Below the pieces are notes generated by a model. The model was not told the origin of the DNA. It did no database searches and saw only the letters and a program-made list of their open reading frames with translations. From Loxodes magnus (Eukaryota; Ciliophora; Karyorelictea; Loxodida; Loxodidae): 64,000 bases of DNA. The position numbers and the translations under genes are program-made. Below are positions 36,960 to 49,575 of this stretch, in pieces (the first letter of the stretch is position 1; each line of letters begins with the position of its first letter). The stretch is taken from contig CAMPDV010000450.1 in the NCBI GenBank assembly GCA_946699065.1, positions 212,820-276,819 on the forward strand. Direction: 5' to 3'.

Positions 36960-37330
36960 TATATGTAAATATTCGGGCTAAATTTTTTTTGGAAAATAAA
37001 GTCTTTCAATACATACCTCCAGAGTTCGTTCTTTGATGGTTTAAAATAAAAGTTCGGAACTTCCAGTTTTTTTGGAGTTCTGGCACTCCCTTGAAAAAGC
37101 CTCCTTCTAAACATTCTTCAATTCTTGTCTACATAAATTCTTGACAGTTCTCTCCAAATCTCTTCACTGTTTCTCCTCTGTTTATCCAAATATATCTTGG
37201 ATCTCTTTTATGTCGTGGCTATGGGAGTAAAAAGTCTCTTTTGCTTTAGTCAGTTTCTGTTGATTTGATTTCTTATTCAATTTAAGATTATCTTTAGTTT
37301 TCAAAATTTGGGGGTTAAAAAACCTAAGAA
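36960..37330 (-). pseudogene. Gag-like element C-terminal relic
   Basis: Minus-strand frame reading NSEEIWRELSRIYVDKNWRM, then FQGSARTPKKLEVPNFYF and KPSKNELWRYVLKDFIF. EIWRELSRIY matches DIFRKLFRIY after the knuckle of the 18.57-kb protein and WRELTRFY of the 34.6-kb relic. Trp in KNWRM is TGA. The knuckle itself is not recognisable upstream. The relic stops about 100 bases short of the left arm of the large inverted repeat at 37437. Confidence 0.6.
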
Positions 37331-37436
37331 AATTATTACATTATTAAAGAAGAATTAGAAGTCTCTGATTTTCTTTCCTTTTTCTATGGAACTGGAAAAA
37401 ACCCTTCTAGAGACCTTCTGCCATTTTTTTATTATT

Positions 37437-40400
37437 AATAATAATTAATTTAATTTTATATTTTTAATCTTTGCAAATTTAAAAATTACTTTTGTAATTT
37501 GTCAAAAAGATTTAAAATTATTTACAATTTCTCAATAAAGATAAAATATTAAACTAATTAATAATATATTATTAGATTAATACTAAAATACTTAAATCAT
37601 TCTATTCTTACTTTAGAAAGTCTAAGGGTTAAATTTTTATATTTAAGTTTTTTTTATTTATTATTTTTCAAAATTTTCGCACAAAAAAGATTTAATTTAC
37701 GATACTATATTAGAACAAAAGCTAGTTCTTAATGTATTATTTTAAGAATATTTACTTATTTAAGACCCTTTAAATATTTTTAAATTTTGATAAAAATTAT
37801 ATATTTATTTAATTTCTTATCATAATATAACTTCTGTTAATAATATTAAATTTAAAAAATTGATTAAAAATAGATAAAAAATAGATAAAAAATGTAAATT
37901 AATCAAAAAATTCTAAGCTTATAATATAATTATTAATAAAAATTAAAGGCAAATGATTTTTTCTAAGAGATATTAAAATTAAAAATTATTTACTTTATTC
38001 TTATTCTAAAAATCTTTAAAAAGTATAAAAATAATCTAGAATTTAAAAATATACAAATTCAGTTATCTCTATTTATATAATTTTTCTTGAAAGAAAATAT
38101 GATTCTTTCCAATTTTAGTTCTCTTATTTTTGAAAATACAAAATAAGAATATTTAAAAATAAAAATAAAATGCATATTTAAATAATTTTTATAATTATTA
38201 TCTAACATTTTTAGTTTTATTTCTCTTTAATTTAGCTAATTATATCATTTCAATTCAGATTAAAATAAACCTTATATTTCTAACTATTGTTTCATTATAA
38301 ATTGTTATTCCAATCTTTTATTTAGGGATATTATTTACCTAATTATTGTGGATTTTACTAATAATTTCTCTGATATATTTAAATATAAAAATAGTTTCCT
38401 AACAAGTTTAATTAATATTTTTGAAATTTTATTCACTTTCTAAGATTTGGTTTTAACTAATTTCTTTCCAAAATTTATCTTAAAAAATATTGTGGAAAAT
38501 TAAGATAACAGTCAAAAAATTTAATGCTCAAGGTTAATTACATAGTACTGAAAAATCTTTCAACTCTTTTGTTCGAACTATTGTTTTAAAAATCTGTAAT
38601 TCTAAACTTTTTAACTATTAGAAACTGCTTAGAAGTATGACTAGCATGTTACATAATTGTTTCTACTTTGATTGAGATGACTCGATATCTTTACTTCAAT
38701 ACAAGTTGTAAAAAATTGTAGTAGCAATACAAATGATTAAAATACTAGGTTTTATAATGATTAACTTTAAAAAATCCAATACTATTATCATCCATTATAT
38801 CAAACATAGATCTTTATCTATCTAATAAAGTTTCTTTTGCATTAAACTTTTATTTAACTTACGGTCTTCTTTGTTGATTATTCTATTGTTTAACGAATAT
38901 TCAAATAAAACAAAAAAGCTTCTTAATGATAAAACAATAAAACAAAGAATTAAAAAGTCTACAATAGAGGATAGAAGATTTGCCAGAAGAGTGGAAAAGG
39001 TAAAGGTCACCAGAATCTTTGTTATAATTTCAAGCAAACAACTACAAATAAATGTAGTTAAGACATAATTATTTTGAATAATTATAAGGATAATGAGGCA
39101 TTGTTCAAAGGAAGTGAGTAAATGTAATATTTCTCAGTTAACAAGATGAGCAAATCTACAATCTTTTAGATAAAATAAGAAAGCTCATGACAAATGATTA
39201 ATAATTTAACTAAGAAACATACAATTTATATTAACCACTTTTTAAATAAATTCCAAACAAAAGAAAAACTATATAATCAACACTAATCCAACTTAAGAGT
39301 AATTTTATAAGATAATTGAAGTAAAGTAAGTATATTTTGTGACCTTTTAAGTTATTTGATTTTACAGGAATTCAAAATACTTAAAAGTTAAGCAAATATT
39401 GGTTGATCTCTAAATCTATATTCTTCCTAAAATAGAAGAAATAGAAAATAGAGAAATTTTGATTAATTTAATTAAATAAAAGTTAATTACTAAGCAGTAT
39501 CTATTTATTAATCATTCTATTATAATTTTACCTTTCATGTTATTATATATTTCTAGGGTTTATATATTCCCAGATAATTTTAATCGATATAATAAGAAGG
39601 AATTATTGGTAAGATGCTTTAGATTTAATCTTATATATTAACTATTTAAGTAGTTTAAAATTAAATATTCAAATATTATATAATTATTTAAACTGAAATT
39701 CTTAAATTTAAGTTTAAAAAAATAATTAAAATCCTAAATTTTTAGTAGTTCATAAATTTTAAAAGCATCAAAAATTATATCATTTGTAATCAAAATATAA
39801 TAATAGATATTTTTGAAAATACATATAATAAAAAATCCTACCATCCAATAAAAACTTACTATAGGAATTGATTAATATGAAGATAAAATTCTAATTCATA
39901 ATTTTATTTCTAAGTTTAAAGATAATCAATCTAAAGTATTTACTGTGGGATGAAATTAAATACATTTTTACAGAAAATTATTTTATACTAAAAATAAAAA
40001 AATAAAGTTAAAAGAAGAGATAAAATTAAATAGTTATGAGATTAATAAATTTGCAAGATAGATAAATGAGTTAAATATTTAAAAATAGAAATAATAAATA
40101 CAACTAAATTTTCAAAATATAATATGTCAAAAATTAACAAAAACTTAAAAAATAACTTTTTTCAAAGTTATTTTGATAGAAAAAGTTGATTAAAAGGTAA
40201 ATATATAAATCTATAAAATATATAAAGGATTTTATAATAGAAGAATATAAAAAAAGTCTAATTATATATGAAATAAAAAAATGTTTATAATTGTAATAAA
40301 AAAATGATGATCCTATTATATATTTGCATTTAAAAATTGGAAAAGTTATATTTCTAATAAAACTATTATACATATAAAAAGAAATTTTAACCTAGAAATA

Positions 40401-40645
40401 CTTTAATGTATTAAAAATTATAATAAGAGAAACTTACATAAAAATAGGATAAAATAATAAAGTTAAAAGATAAAGAAAAAATTAAAAAATATTAAGGAAA
40501 ATTAATAGAAACGGCTGATAACTAAATAATAATCTGAAATATTAATAAAGTAATTGCATAAAAATTGAATTTAGTAAGTAATAGAATCTTAAAAGTTGGT
40601 AAAATGCTGATAGTAATAAATCCAAGTTTTGTTAATAATAAGATT
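37437..40645 (+). repeat. Left arm of 3.2-kb inverted repeat
   Basis: Reverse complement of 51070-54272. Paired positions add up to about 91715 all along the arm, so the two copies are colinear. Spot checks (e.g. 38523-38710 against 53192-53005, and 40134-40380 against 51581-51335) show only a few percent mismatch and rare small indels. It carries the coding-like gene at 38926-39480. The inner edge abuts a second repeat at 40657. Confidence 0.95.
38926..39480 (+). CDS. Unknown protein encoded in the inverted repeat
   Basis: Plus-strand frame starting at ATG 38926: MIKQQNKELKSLQQRIEDLP, EEWKRQRSPESLLQFQANNY, then KQMQLRHNYFEQLQ and QIYNLLDKIRKLM. It is a coiled-coil-like start followed by a helical region. 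In the mirrored copy (52789 to 52235) changes such as TTG/TTA and TAG/TAA are silent only in this frame and with TAG/TAA as Gln, which supports the frame and the code. The other copy has a 2-base length difference after HNY and is frameshifted. No domain recognised. The standard-code ORFs over this stretch on either strand are shadows. End is approximate. Confidence 0.5.
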
Positions 40646-40656
40646 TCAAAAAATAA

Positions 40657-43542
40657 AACTGAAATACAAATCTTTTGGTTTATCTATATATTTTAAGCTG
40701 ATTTAGTTAAAAGGGTTCACTAATTTAATATATAAAATTATAATTTGAAAATATATAATAAATGAACAATTCTAAATTAATAAATATGTAGTAATGCTAT
40801 TTCAGCATATTTAAGATAATTTAGAAAGAAAAAATAAAGATTAAACTTCATACTGAATAAGTTAATTGATATATTAGAAACTTATAATTAATAATAAGTA
40901 AAAATTAATATTAAAATCTTAGTTTCTATTTTTAGAAAAATGAAATAAAGTAATTATTTTAAGTAAAGCTTTAAACCTATATAAGATATAGAATAGTAAA
41001 ATAATTTGAAAAATTGAAGATTAAATAAATAAATTGATGAAAATATAAAAGAAAGGATTAACAAAGATTACTATCTTCTATTAATTTAATTTAACTTTAA
41101 ATATATAAATTATATTTTACTTCCATTAGATTTTTCTTTTTTCCTATTAATTAAATAAATAGAATATTGATTAGTTTGCGACTTTAAAGTAGTCTAATGT
41201 TTTTATTAGATAAAGATATATTAATTTTGCTTTTAATTAATTTTTATTTATAATTCTATATATTTAATCATATCTTTATTATTTTTACATATTTATAAAA
41301 AATATATCGTTTCAATAAGCATTTTTACATCAACTCCTCAAAGCATAAGAGAAAACCAGAGTATATCGTCTTATCACATCTTAGCTTCAAATAACTCAAT
41401 CTTCTTAAGACCTAAAACTTTCAAGCAATTAAAAGACATTCAAATATAACATAAAATTGAATTCGTGTTAGGCATAAATCATACACACCCTGCTATAACT
41501 CTAAAGAAAAATATAAAACAAAGGTAGAAGAGTTAGATGATAAAATATATATAATATGCTAATAGAGTGAAAATAATGCTTAGAATTATTTAAATTTAAA
41601 TACATTATTTAATAAAGTAAACTTACTTTAATATTTTTTTCTTCAATATTTTACTTTATAATAAAGCAACATAATTTTATAAATAGTTTTGCTTTCTTTT
41701 AAATTATATTAATTACAACTTTTAATTATTTATTAATGCAAGCATATTCACCTAAGTTTTATATATTTTAAAATACATTTTCTTTTGGAGAATCCATTTT
41801 TCTGTTTTTGACTTTTATATTAATAAGATATTGCTTTATTACAATAAATGATGAGAAATAAATTAATTTTTAGATTAATAAAAAAATTATCTTTTAAGAT
41901 ATTATTTAAAGCACTGTTTTTATATCTCTATTAATTTTACTCACTTTGATGTAACTATTTCAAGTCTATCATAAAATAGCAATAATTTATTTCTTTTAGG
42001 TATAATATTCTACCAAATTAAATATCTTTTTATGATATTGTTTTCCTTTCTAGTTACCCTATACTATCAATTTTATAGAATTGTTCTGTTGTTTCTTGTT
42101 TAATTATTGTAATTAATGTTTAGTAAGACTTGATATAGAAAGAATATTAATTAGTTTTAATAAAATTTAAAGAAAAATATGAGTTGAAATATGAGATTTA
42201 TAATAATAAGCATTTTTATACCTAAATTTTATAATTATAGAAGTAGATTAAATTTCTATTAAAACCTTTATTTATTGAATCTGATTAAATCTAGTTTAGT
42301 TGATTATATATTATAATAAATAGTAATTTGCAGAATTAAATATTTTAAATTAGATTAACTGTATCTCTTTATTTAAATTTTAGTCATAATGTCTTATTCT
42401 AATATTTCTTCTAATATGAAACTAATTTTATACAAATTTAGTTATTAAAATATACTTTTTCCTCATAAATAATATTGCTTCTTATAGTCATTACTATACT
42501 CAACCAATCATTTCTTTATTATTTATTTACATTATAATCAAATGGCTTCTAAGAAATAACACAACTTTCAACAAAACATTTAAACACCAAAATTCTCTAA
42601 AAATAAAAAACCCAAATAATTACGATGAGTCAAAGTGAGAAGTATGATTGATATGATCAACATTAACCACTTTAATTAAAAAACTTACAAACAAACTCAA
42701 ATACAAATATTATCTAAGTCATTAAAAGAGCTTATCTTCAAAAATAGATACCTCACTGATAAAGTAGAAAAACTAATAATGTCTTTGCTTGAGAAACAAT
42801 ATTAATCATCATAACAAATAGAAAACAAACTGGAACAAAGAATTCTTTTAATTTAATAATTAATTCAGCTAATGCCATTTTCGTCTTAACAGAACCAATC
42901 AGATGGAAATAGAAAATTAAGCCTCAAATTAAAACAAACAGTAAACATTAATTTAAAATAACTAGTAAATTTAAATTAAATAAGAGCTACAGGAATAATA
43001 GTCTAAAAGAAGAATAAAGTATTACTTGTGAACTAAATAACACCAATGAAAATACTGTTACTAACTAAGCGAAATTTAAAGAAAGAATAAATAAGATATT
43101 TTTAAAAAACTAAAAAGGATATATCCAACATAAAGCGGAAACATTATAGAAAAAAATTCTTTAATTCAAATCTTAATCTTTGGAAAAATAATTAGGAACG
43201 CTACATGCAAGATAGAAACTATTCAGAATATTAAAAGATGGTGCACTAATGAAATGATACACCACCTAACTAAGCCTAGTAGGAATTCATGACAAACTAA
43301 TGGAGACAAGCTGATAGAATAGGCCAGATGGCAGACTACTAAGACTTTAGCAAAGCTTTTTAACTTTATTCTTTTTTACAGTTTTAACAAATTTATATGT
43401 ATATGATTAAAGATATAAGAGCAAATTATATTATAACTATATTAGCTTGTTTCTAAATTAAAATAAATTATTAAATCAGATACACTAAATACAAATTTTA
43501 GACTAAGAACAAGGTATTTTTCTTAAGTAAGTAAACTAGGAG
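40657..43542 (+). repeat. Dispersed repeat D, copy 1 (interrupted)
   Basis: Direct repeat of 60755-62628, diverged by very roughly 10-20%. It runs from CTGAAATACAAATCTTTTGG to TTTTTCTTAAGTAAGTAAA-TAGGAGATAT. About 850 bases at 42536-43385, the gag-like unit, are absent from the other copy. A minus-strand frame within (around 41450-41330) is protein-like in both copies, but with many replacement changes. No known element type is recognised. Confidence 0.85.
42542..43363 (+). pseudogene. Gag-like CCHC element, copy 3, inserted in repeat D
   Basis: Close copy of the 18568-19416 unit, starting with the same MASKK (ATG 42542) and ending TTTTTAACTTTA. It keeps MSQSEKYDWYDQHQ with TGA as Trp, but the knuckle is damaged: the first Cys is Tyr and the second TGA/Trp (YYLWTKQHQWKYC). 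A small deletion after the HQPL block breaks the frame (739 bases from the second Met to the TAA). Because the flanking repeat has an empty relative, this is the best evidence that the unit moves on its own. Confidence 0.85.
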
Positions 43543-43544
43543 AT

Positions 43545-44200
43545 ATATCTATATATTCTAATATAGAAGCTATAGATAAAACATTGTAAACCTTAGATTT
43601 AAATAAGTTATATCTACTTTTAAATTAGCTATTAAAGCATTACTAGAAAAGTAAGTTTGTAAACTTTAAAGAACAGTAGTTTTTAAATAAATAGCATCTA
43701 GCTTAAAACACTCATTTGTTTATATGAAGATATTTTAATTGCAAATTTCTTTCGTCATAAGAGAATGTTTGAATGCTTAAATTTAGAAATATTTTTGCTG
43801 CAGAACAGCAGAGCTTTTTTAGATATTTTACTATAATAAAGAACAATAACTTTTTGAAAATTATATGACTAACTGCTTTTGAAATAAATACAGTTATATA
43901 AAATTAAATTAAAATATTTTCAATTCCATTGTCTCAATAAAAGATAGATTCAAATTTAAAAGATTATAGCAAATTTTAAGCAATAAAAAAGCTGAAAATT
44001 CTCGAAATAAATAAAATTAATTTGATTTTATTAATATTAATGCTTTAAATAAGTAAACTATGTACGAGATAGTACTATGATATATGAATATAAAATATAT
44101 AAAATAAGCATAATTAATAAATATATTAATCTAGGAATATTTTTAATTATAATTATTGATAATTAAATCTATTCTTAAAAACAACTGAGATATGCTTATA
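43545..44200. other. AT-rich spacer
   Basis: Sequence beyond the end of repeat D; no gene or shared repeat recognised. Confidence 0.45.
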
Positions 44201-44204
44201 TGTA

Positions 44205-44820
44205 TTATCGCATTGGCCTCTTAATGACTATAATGGATATAATTTGATGATTAGTTTCTATATCAGGAATTACAATATGTAATCAATACATGCTAAATAA
44301 TAATATATTATATATAATTATTAAATCCTACATAGACTGAGTAAGCATCTGGGTATGTTCTCATTATCTTGAATCCTATCAGAAGCCTCTCTAAAATTTG
44401 AAGTATAAATGGAAAATTCAAATTATTTCTTCTGATATTAAATTGATCATTTCGCATGAATAAAATCAACGATTAAAATGACCAACGGCAAATTATCAGA
44501 ATTTATACAATGAAATGATAACATTTTCTAAATAAATTTTTGAGGAATTATCTGCATCGCCGGTTAGAGCTATATGCACAAAGTTATGATTACTTTCTGC
44601 TCTAAATCTAACTAAGACTGACTCGAGTTCTACTATAAGATTTTATCTTTGAAGCATCGAGTCTCTCATTGCTGTCTCTCTACTTGAATTTATTTATTTA
44701 AGAGTTCATCAATATCACACTGAATAACTTCCGCAAAACCAACTCTACTCACAATATTTTTAGCCGTTACTTAAGAAAGAAACTGGAGCATTTACCTCTG
44801 TTATTTTTTGTCTCTATTAA
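44205..44820 (-). pseudogene. Repeat-family relic, shared with 10.1-10.9 kb
   Basis: Minus-strand coding-like stretch: VGFAEVIQCDIDELLNKQ, QNLIVELESVLVRFRAES, NHNFVHIALTGDADNSSK and LENVIISLYKF. The first and later patches are in different frames. The 3' part aligns with 10100-10290 (see there). No family recognised. Probably a relic of a mobile element not otherwise represented here. Confidence 0.4.
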
Positions 44821-44824
44821 AAGT

Positions 44825-45945
44825 TATAGCTTAATTTGGTCTATGCAGTTATAGTAATTTATAATAATAGGAACTTTACTAGCTTATAAAGCAGTTTTAT
44901 AAAAATGTAGAAAAAAAGATTGCTTATTAGAAATAAAGGGATCATAATTTGATTACTCAATAGGCTAGACGATGAGCTATAAAGTTTGAGTTTGTATTAT
45001 AGAAAAATCTAAAGTTATCAATATTAATAGAGTGAATAAGTTTAAGTTGGCACTTAAGGTATTTAGTAAGATAAATTTAAATTAGAAAAGTTGAATATTT
45101 TAATATAAGTTTATACTGAACATTATTTTAGGTTCCACATTTGAATTGGATATATTAAATTTAGCAGTTTAAGTATTCAAAGATGAGAAAATAAATGTTT
45201 AACTTTAGTTAAAGTAGAAAATAATTTCTAATTTTATCTTGATTGAGTTAATTTAATTATAATCTGAGAATTATATTGCCTTTTATTCTATATTTAATTG
45301 AACTTAATTTGTAGAAGTGTTATATCAGCAAAATAAAAGAAATAAAGTTTAAGCCTCAATACTTAATAATAATAGCAAAGACTGAGAGTATTAATAATAA
45401 TTTTAGTATTGATAAATGAATGCTACTATTTATTAAACAGTTAAGTAATTTTTAACTTGCTATTACTTTTGTTTACTAGCTATATAATTACTTCCTTTAG
45501 TTTATAGTCTTCAAACTATTATATATCATCATAGTATTTTAATCATTTCCTTAGGTAAGATTATACCTATCTAAATTTAGCTAGAAAGGTATAAATGATA
45601 TCAGTAGGCTAGAGTAGTTAGAGATATAAAGTCTTAATAATTTTAGATTTTTATATGCAATAAAATGATTCCTAATTTAGTTTCATATAAAGAAGAAAAA
45701 CTACAAAGTCTATTTAAATTATATCGCTTATAGTAAAATTCCATTTAGAGTTGCTATTTACTTTATTAATGTAAAGGTTCTTCATAGTATTGGTATATTT
45801 AAGAAGATTTAATATATGAAGAAATAAAAATTTTAGTATAAGTAAAATTAGAAGTATTTATCTTAGCTTCATTCTTAATATTCATTTTTTATTTGTTCAT
45901 TAGACTGAAGATATTTCAAATAAATATATTAAATGGTAACTTTAT
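44825..45945. other. AT-rich spacer
   Basis: I could not recognise a gene or repeat; composition is uniform. Confidence 0.4.
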
Positions 45946-45947
45946 AA

Positions 45948-46730
45948 TCATTTTCTTTCCTATAAATATGATTTTGGCTTATTTTAGAGATTATTTGTTC
46001 ATTATAATTTATTAAATAATAACTATAGGCATATCTAAAGGATTTATGTTTGATACTTTTGCATTTTATTTATTTAACTATTAATACTTTTAAAATTAAT
46101 TTAAGAGCAAAAAGATATATAAATGGGATCATAATCCTATTAAAGATTTAGATTCCTATTATTAACTAATTTTCTTTTTCTATTTTATGTCATTCTGAAT
46201 TAAGTTACTTAGTTTATGAGTAAAACATTAATTTTAATTATACTCTTAATCTTTTAATATTTAAGCTGAAATAAAAATTTAACTAGATATTTATAATTTT
46301 AAGAGTTATCATTCTACTATTTTTACCTCTATCTAAAGTTCTAATTTACATATCTTTTATTTAATTTTAAGTAAATACAATTATGATTTCCTTTCCAGTA
46401 GTTTGTATTAAAATACATTGGAGTCATTTGATAAAGTTATCTAAACTTAGCTTAGTGGCTATTTTTAAGTCTTAGCTAATAGTATCGTTTATCCTTTTTT
46501 TGGAAAGCTTTTAAGTTTTTAATAAAAGTTACTTATGTTCTAATTGAAGTCTCTAGTTACACATTTGTAACTATATTTCTCTATTTTATGCAAATTATAA
46601 AGATTTCCCACTTATTTTTTCATCGCTTTCCATATTTCCTCTAGCTCATAAAATTTAAAATTTTTGGACTTATTTTAGTGAAACTAGGAGTCTTCTATGC
46701 ATTTATCCTTTTTACGTCTTAGTTTGTAAC
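45948..46730 (-). CDS. Unassigned coding-like gene
   Basis: Minus-strand protein-like sequence from about 46730 to a TGA at 45950-45948: CIEDSQFHQNKSKNFKFYEL, EEIWKAMKKQVGNLYNLHKI, SFPKKGQTILLAKTQKQ, then LVNNRNLNLQQDYDPIY and NKMQKYQTQILQICLQ. Read with TAA/TAG as Gln. No ATG is obvious and the total span is one base off a codon multiple, so a short intron or frameshift is likely. It lies on the same strand just downstream of the RBR gene. Function unknown. Confidence 0.4.
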
Positions 46731-46937
46731 TAATAAGTTAAATAAAAAGAAAGAGCAAATATTTATTAGATTATTCAGAAGCTAAATCCACTGATTTAGT
46801 TATCCTAAATTAAATCAGTAATGTAATTTCTTAAGCAAGAATGCAAATATAATCAAGATATTACAATAAGAAACTTGAAGTGCTCCGTTTTCTTGATCTT
46901 TAAAATACTTATTTACTAACTAACCTACGAATAAATC

Positions 46938-48339
46938 TCATTACAAATAAGGGTGATTTAACAGATTTAATTAAGACTAATAAAGTGACTTTGTAAGCAT
47001 GAAAGTAAATTATGTAGTCTAAAGAAAATCCTTTATTAGAGGTAAAGAAATTAGATTAATAATTATAGCTATTTTTAAATGTTAAAGTCTAATCTCTAGC
47101 ATATCTCAATTATCTTTTATATTATCCTTTGTATTGCAAGTGTTACCGAAAGGCCCTTTAGTTTTATAATGAGAAAAATGATGCTTCCTTTGTAGTTATT
47201 TTTGGCACAAAAAGCAAAAGAAAGTTTTACTTTGGCACTATAAGCTTGTGCAGTTAAGAAAGTTACATCCACTTTCTTTTCAGACAGATGTATTGCAATT
47301 AGGACATTTAGTAATACCTTAACTAAGAAGTATTTCATTTCTATATTAAAACTTACTCTCTTATCATATCTTATTCTATTTATTTGTTTTCCATTTCCTT
47401 TTTCCTTATCTCTTCCTAATTTTCTTCACAAGTTTTACCCTAATGGGGTAATTAGTTGCATTGAGGGCAGCATTATCTTTAGCATGCTGGACATTAAAAA
47501 TTTTAAGCTCTAAGGTCAATTATTGCTCCTCCTTTGCAATCAGGGGATGGACAGTATTTAAGTACTCCATCATCTATTTTTGCGATTTGAAGTCTTTAAT
47601 CTATAAACTTTTAATTAATTTATTCGCCACAAACATATTGGATCATATATGAATTTATAGCAATTTGGCATCCATACATTGGACATATCATTAGCTCGTC
47701 AGCTACTTAGAAAGAATTAACAAGTGCCAGTATATGGGATTCCATACAAATTTTACAAAACCTATGAACACAATCTAATGTTATGGAGTCACAAATTCTG
47801 TGCTAGATTGTACAAATCTCACAATAGTATTTTGGAATTTATTTTTCAAACTCTTCTGGGGTGAGTAGTTCTTTAATCGCCTCTAATTCTGCTTTTTCTC
47901 TGAAAATTTGAAGTTATTATTTCCCTCCAAAAGCAATCTCAATATATTTTAAATTGATTTACGTTTGACACACACATTTAATATCTAGAAATTGCAACGA
48001 ATTATTTGTATCTCTATATGTTTTAGCATTTAAGCAGTTACTACATCACCAACATCCACATTATTAAATCTAAAAAGCATTTACTATTTCATAATTCTTC
48101 TTGCATCCTGAGCATTTTTTTAATTTTTCTAAGCTTTCAACCTAAATGATGCTGCTATTTTACGCTAAGCATTAATTAAGCTCTTAAAAGCATTATTCGA
48201 GACATTATTCTCCAATATTTTCTAAAGATTGTTCGTTGCTTAGCGCGTTTTTGATAAAATCTGCCATAGATTTAATATTTTTGGTATTATAGATAGCTTC
48301 TAATTATTTCTCTTCAGCAGTTGAATATTTTCCTCCCAT
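46938..48339 (-). CDS. RBR-type E3 ubiquitin ligase
   Basis: Two exons (48339-47357, 47340-46938) give 461 residues and end in TGA. The start MGGKYS fits an N-myristoylation signal (Gly2, Ser6), suggesting membrane attachment. An extra Cys-rich segment (CSGC ... CGCWWCSNC) precedes RING1, which starts at C173 (CEIC ... LDCVHRFCKICM ... CPMYGC). The IBR starts at C263 (YCPSPDCKGGA ... CPACQRQCCPQC). RING2 starts at C340 (CPNCNTSVWKESGCNFLNC), with C353 the expected catalytic Cys that takes ubiquitin from E2 before passing it on. HFSHYKTKGPFGNTC follows, as in other protist RBR proteins. Internal TGA is Trp (CGCWWC, SVWKES). A hydrophobic stretch near the end (IAIIINLISLPLI) may be a membrane segment. 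All zinc ligands seem present, so the gene is probably functional. Confidence 0.9.
47341..47356 (-). other. 16-nt spliceosomal-type intron
   Basis: Sequence GTAAGTTTTAATATAG on the minus strand. Removing it joins ...DMIRE to NEILLSQGITKCPNC and brings RING2 into frame with RING1 and IBR; without removal RING2 is in another frame. Start-to-stop length is then exactly 462 codons. Introns of 15-16 nt are known from heterotrich ciliates. Confidence 0.85.
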
Positions 48340-48399
48340 TTTATGTAATATAATATGCTTTAACTTAATAAATATACAATTATTTCAATAGAAAGACTT

Positions 48400-49575
48400 T
48401 ACTATGCAAGCCTTAGAAACTTTTAGCTATCTATCTTCCTGCTGAAGATGATTGGGTATTGATTTTAAATTTAGGACACATTTGAAATAATTTCTAGTGG
48501 TTTAGAATTATAAGTAATGAAAGGTTGAAGAGGGAGTATGATTGTAAAATATATTAGGATAATTTATACTTGTATTATATTTCTAAGATTAAGTTAAAAT
48601 AAATTAATTATAGCTAGTTATATTATTTACTTTACTAAGGGATTTTAAGTTATATTGTAAATTATTATTTGCTAGTTAAAGTTGAATGTAAACTTTATGC
48701 TTTTAACCAAATTTTATTTTATAAACTCAATCTATAACTAACTGGTAAATAATTCCTTTAAATTAGTTCATATGTTACATCTACTCTTGCACTATCTGAA
48801 AGGAAAAGCTGAAGTATTTGATTGATTTATGATTATTGTACAATAGTATATTAATTTTGATTTATGAAATGGTTTTGTCTATTTTTATTCAGGTATTTAT
48901 ATTTTTTTCTTAAATTAAGTTAATTTATAATATCTCAAGCACTTGTGTTCTAAGGTTATGCTAATTGATTGTTTATATTTAAGGAAATGTATTTATTTCT
49001 AATTTTTATTAGCCTAAGTGGAACTTTTGCTCTTTTATATTATATTATTCTAGAAAGATGATAACAAAAAGGATAAAGCTTTGCTTCTTTAAAGTTGCAT
49101 TTTTAGTTTATAAGTTATTGCTTAATCTAATTCCTCAGATGCTATATAAGCATCATCAACAAATAGCTTTAATATACTTTTATAAAGCTATTTTATAGCT
49201 TTCCTTTATCAAGATACTTATTGATTACTTTGACTCCAAGACATTCTGATTTTACTAAATTATATCTGGCATTTAGCTTGCACAAGCTACTTTCCCCTTA
49301 TAAGTTATCAACACAAAAAGATTAAATAGCTTTAGACTTTCTCGTTAGCATTTGCAAATATAGGTAATATTTGTGTATATAAACCTATTTTTTTAATCTT
49401 ATTTCTTCATCTAAATAGAGTTTTTCATAAGCTTCTGCCTAAAATGTCAACAATTCCCTATTATTAATACATTTCGCCTAGAAAAACTTTACTTAATACT
49501 AAAGTGCTACTAAACCAAAAGCCTTATACTGTAATAAATACAATTACCTAGATTTTCCTTTTAAAAGGCTTTTAA
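48400..49575 (-). pseudogene. TPR-like helical protein, 5' end lost
   Basis: Minus-strand reading starts at once at the edge of an RT fragment (49575): LYLLQYKAFGLVALQYQVKF, FQAKCINNRELLTFQAEAYE, KLYLDEEIRLKKQVYIHKYY, then CVDNLQGESSLCKLNARYN. The pairing of helices with AEAYEKLY-like cores resembles tetratricopeptide repeats, though no unit is a textbook match. The sequence stays protein-like but less clear to about 48400 (MCPKFKINTQSSSAGRQIAK), 60 bases before the RBR start. No ATG or beginning is present, so the gene was probably truncated by the retroelement. The standard-code ORF at 49572-49760 minus is a shadow. Confidence 0.45.

Noticed and set aside
47117..47652. ORFs 47117-47338 (-) and 47461-47652 (+).
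   Set aside because: Shadows of RBR exons 2 and 1.
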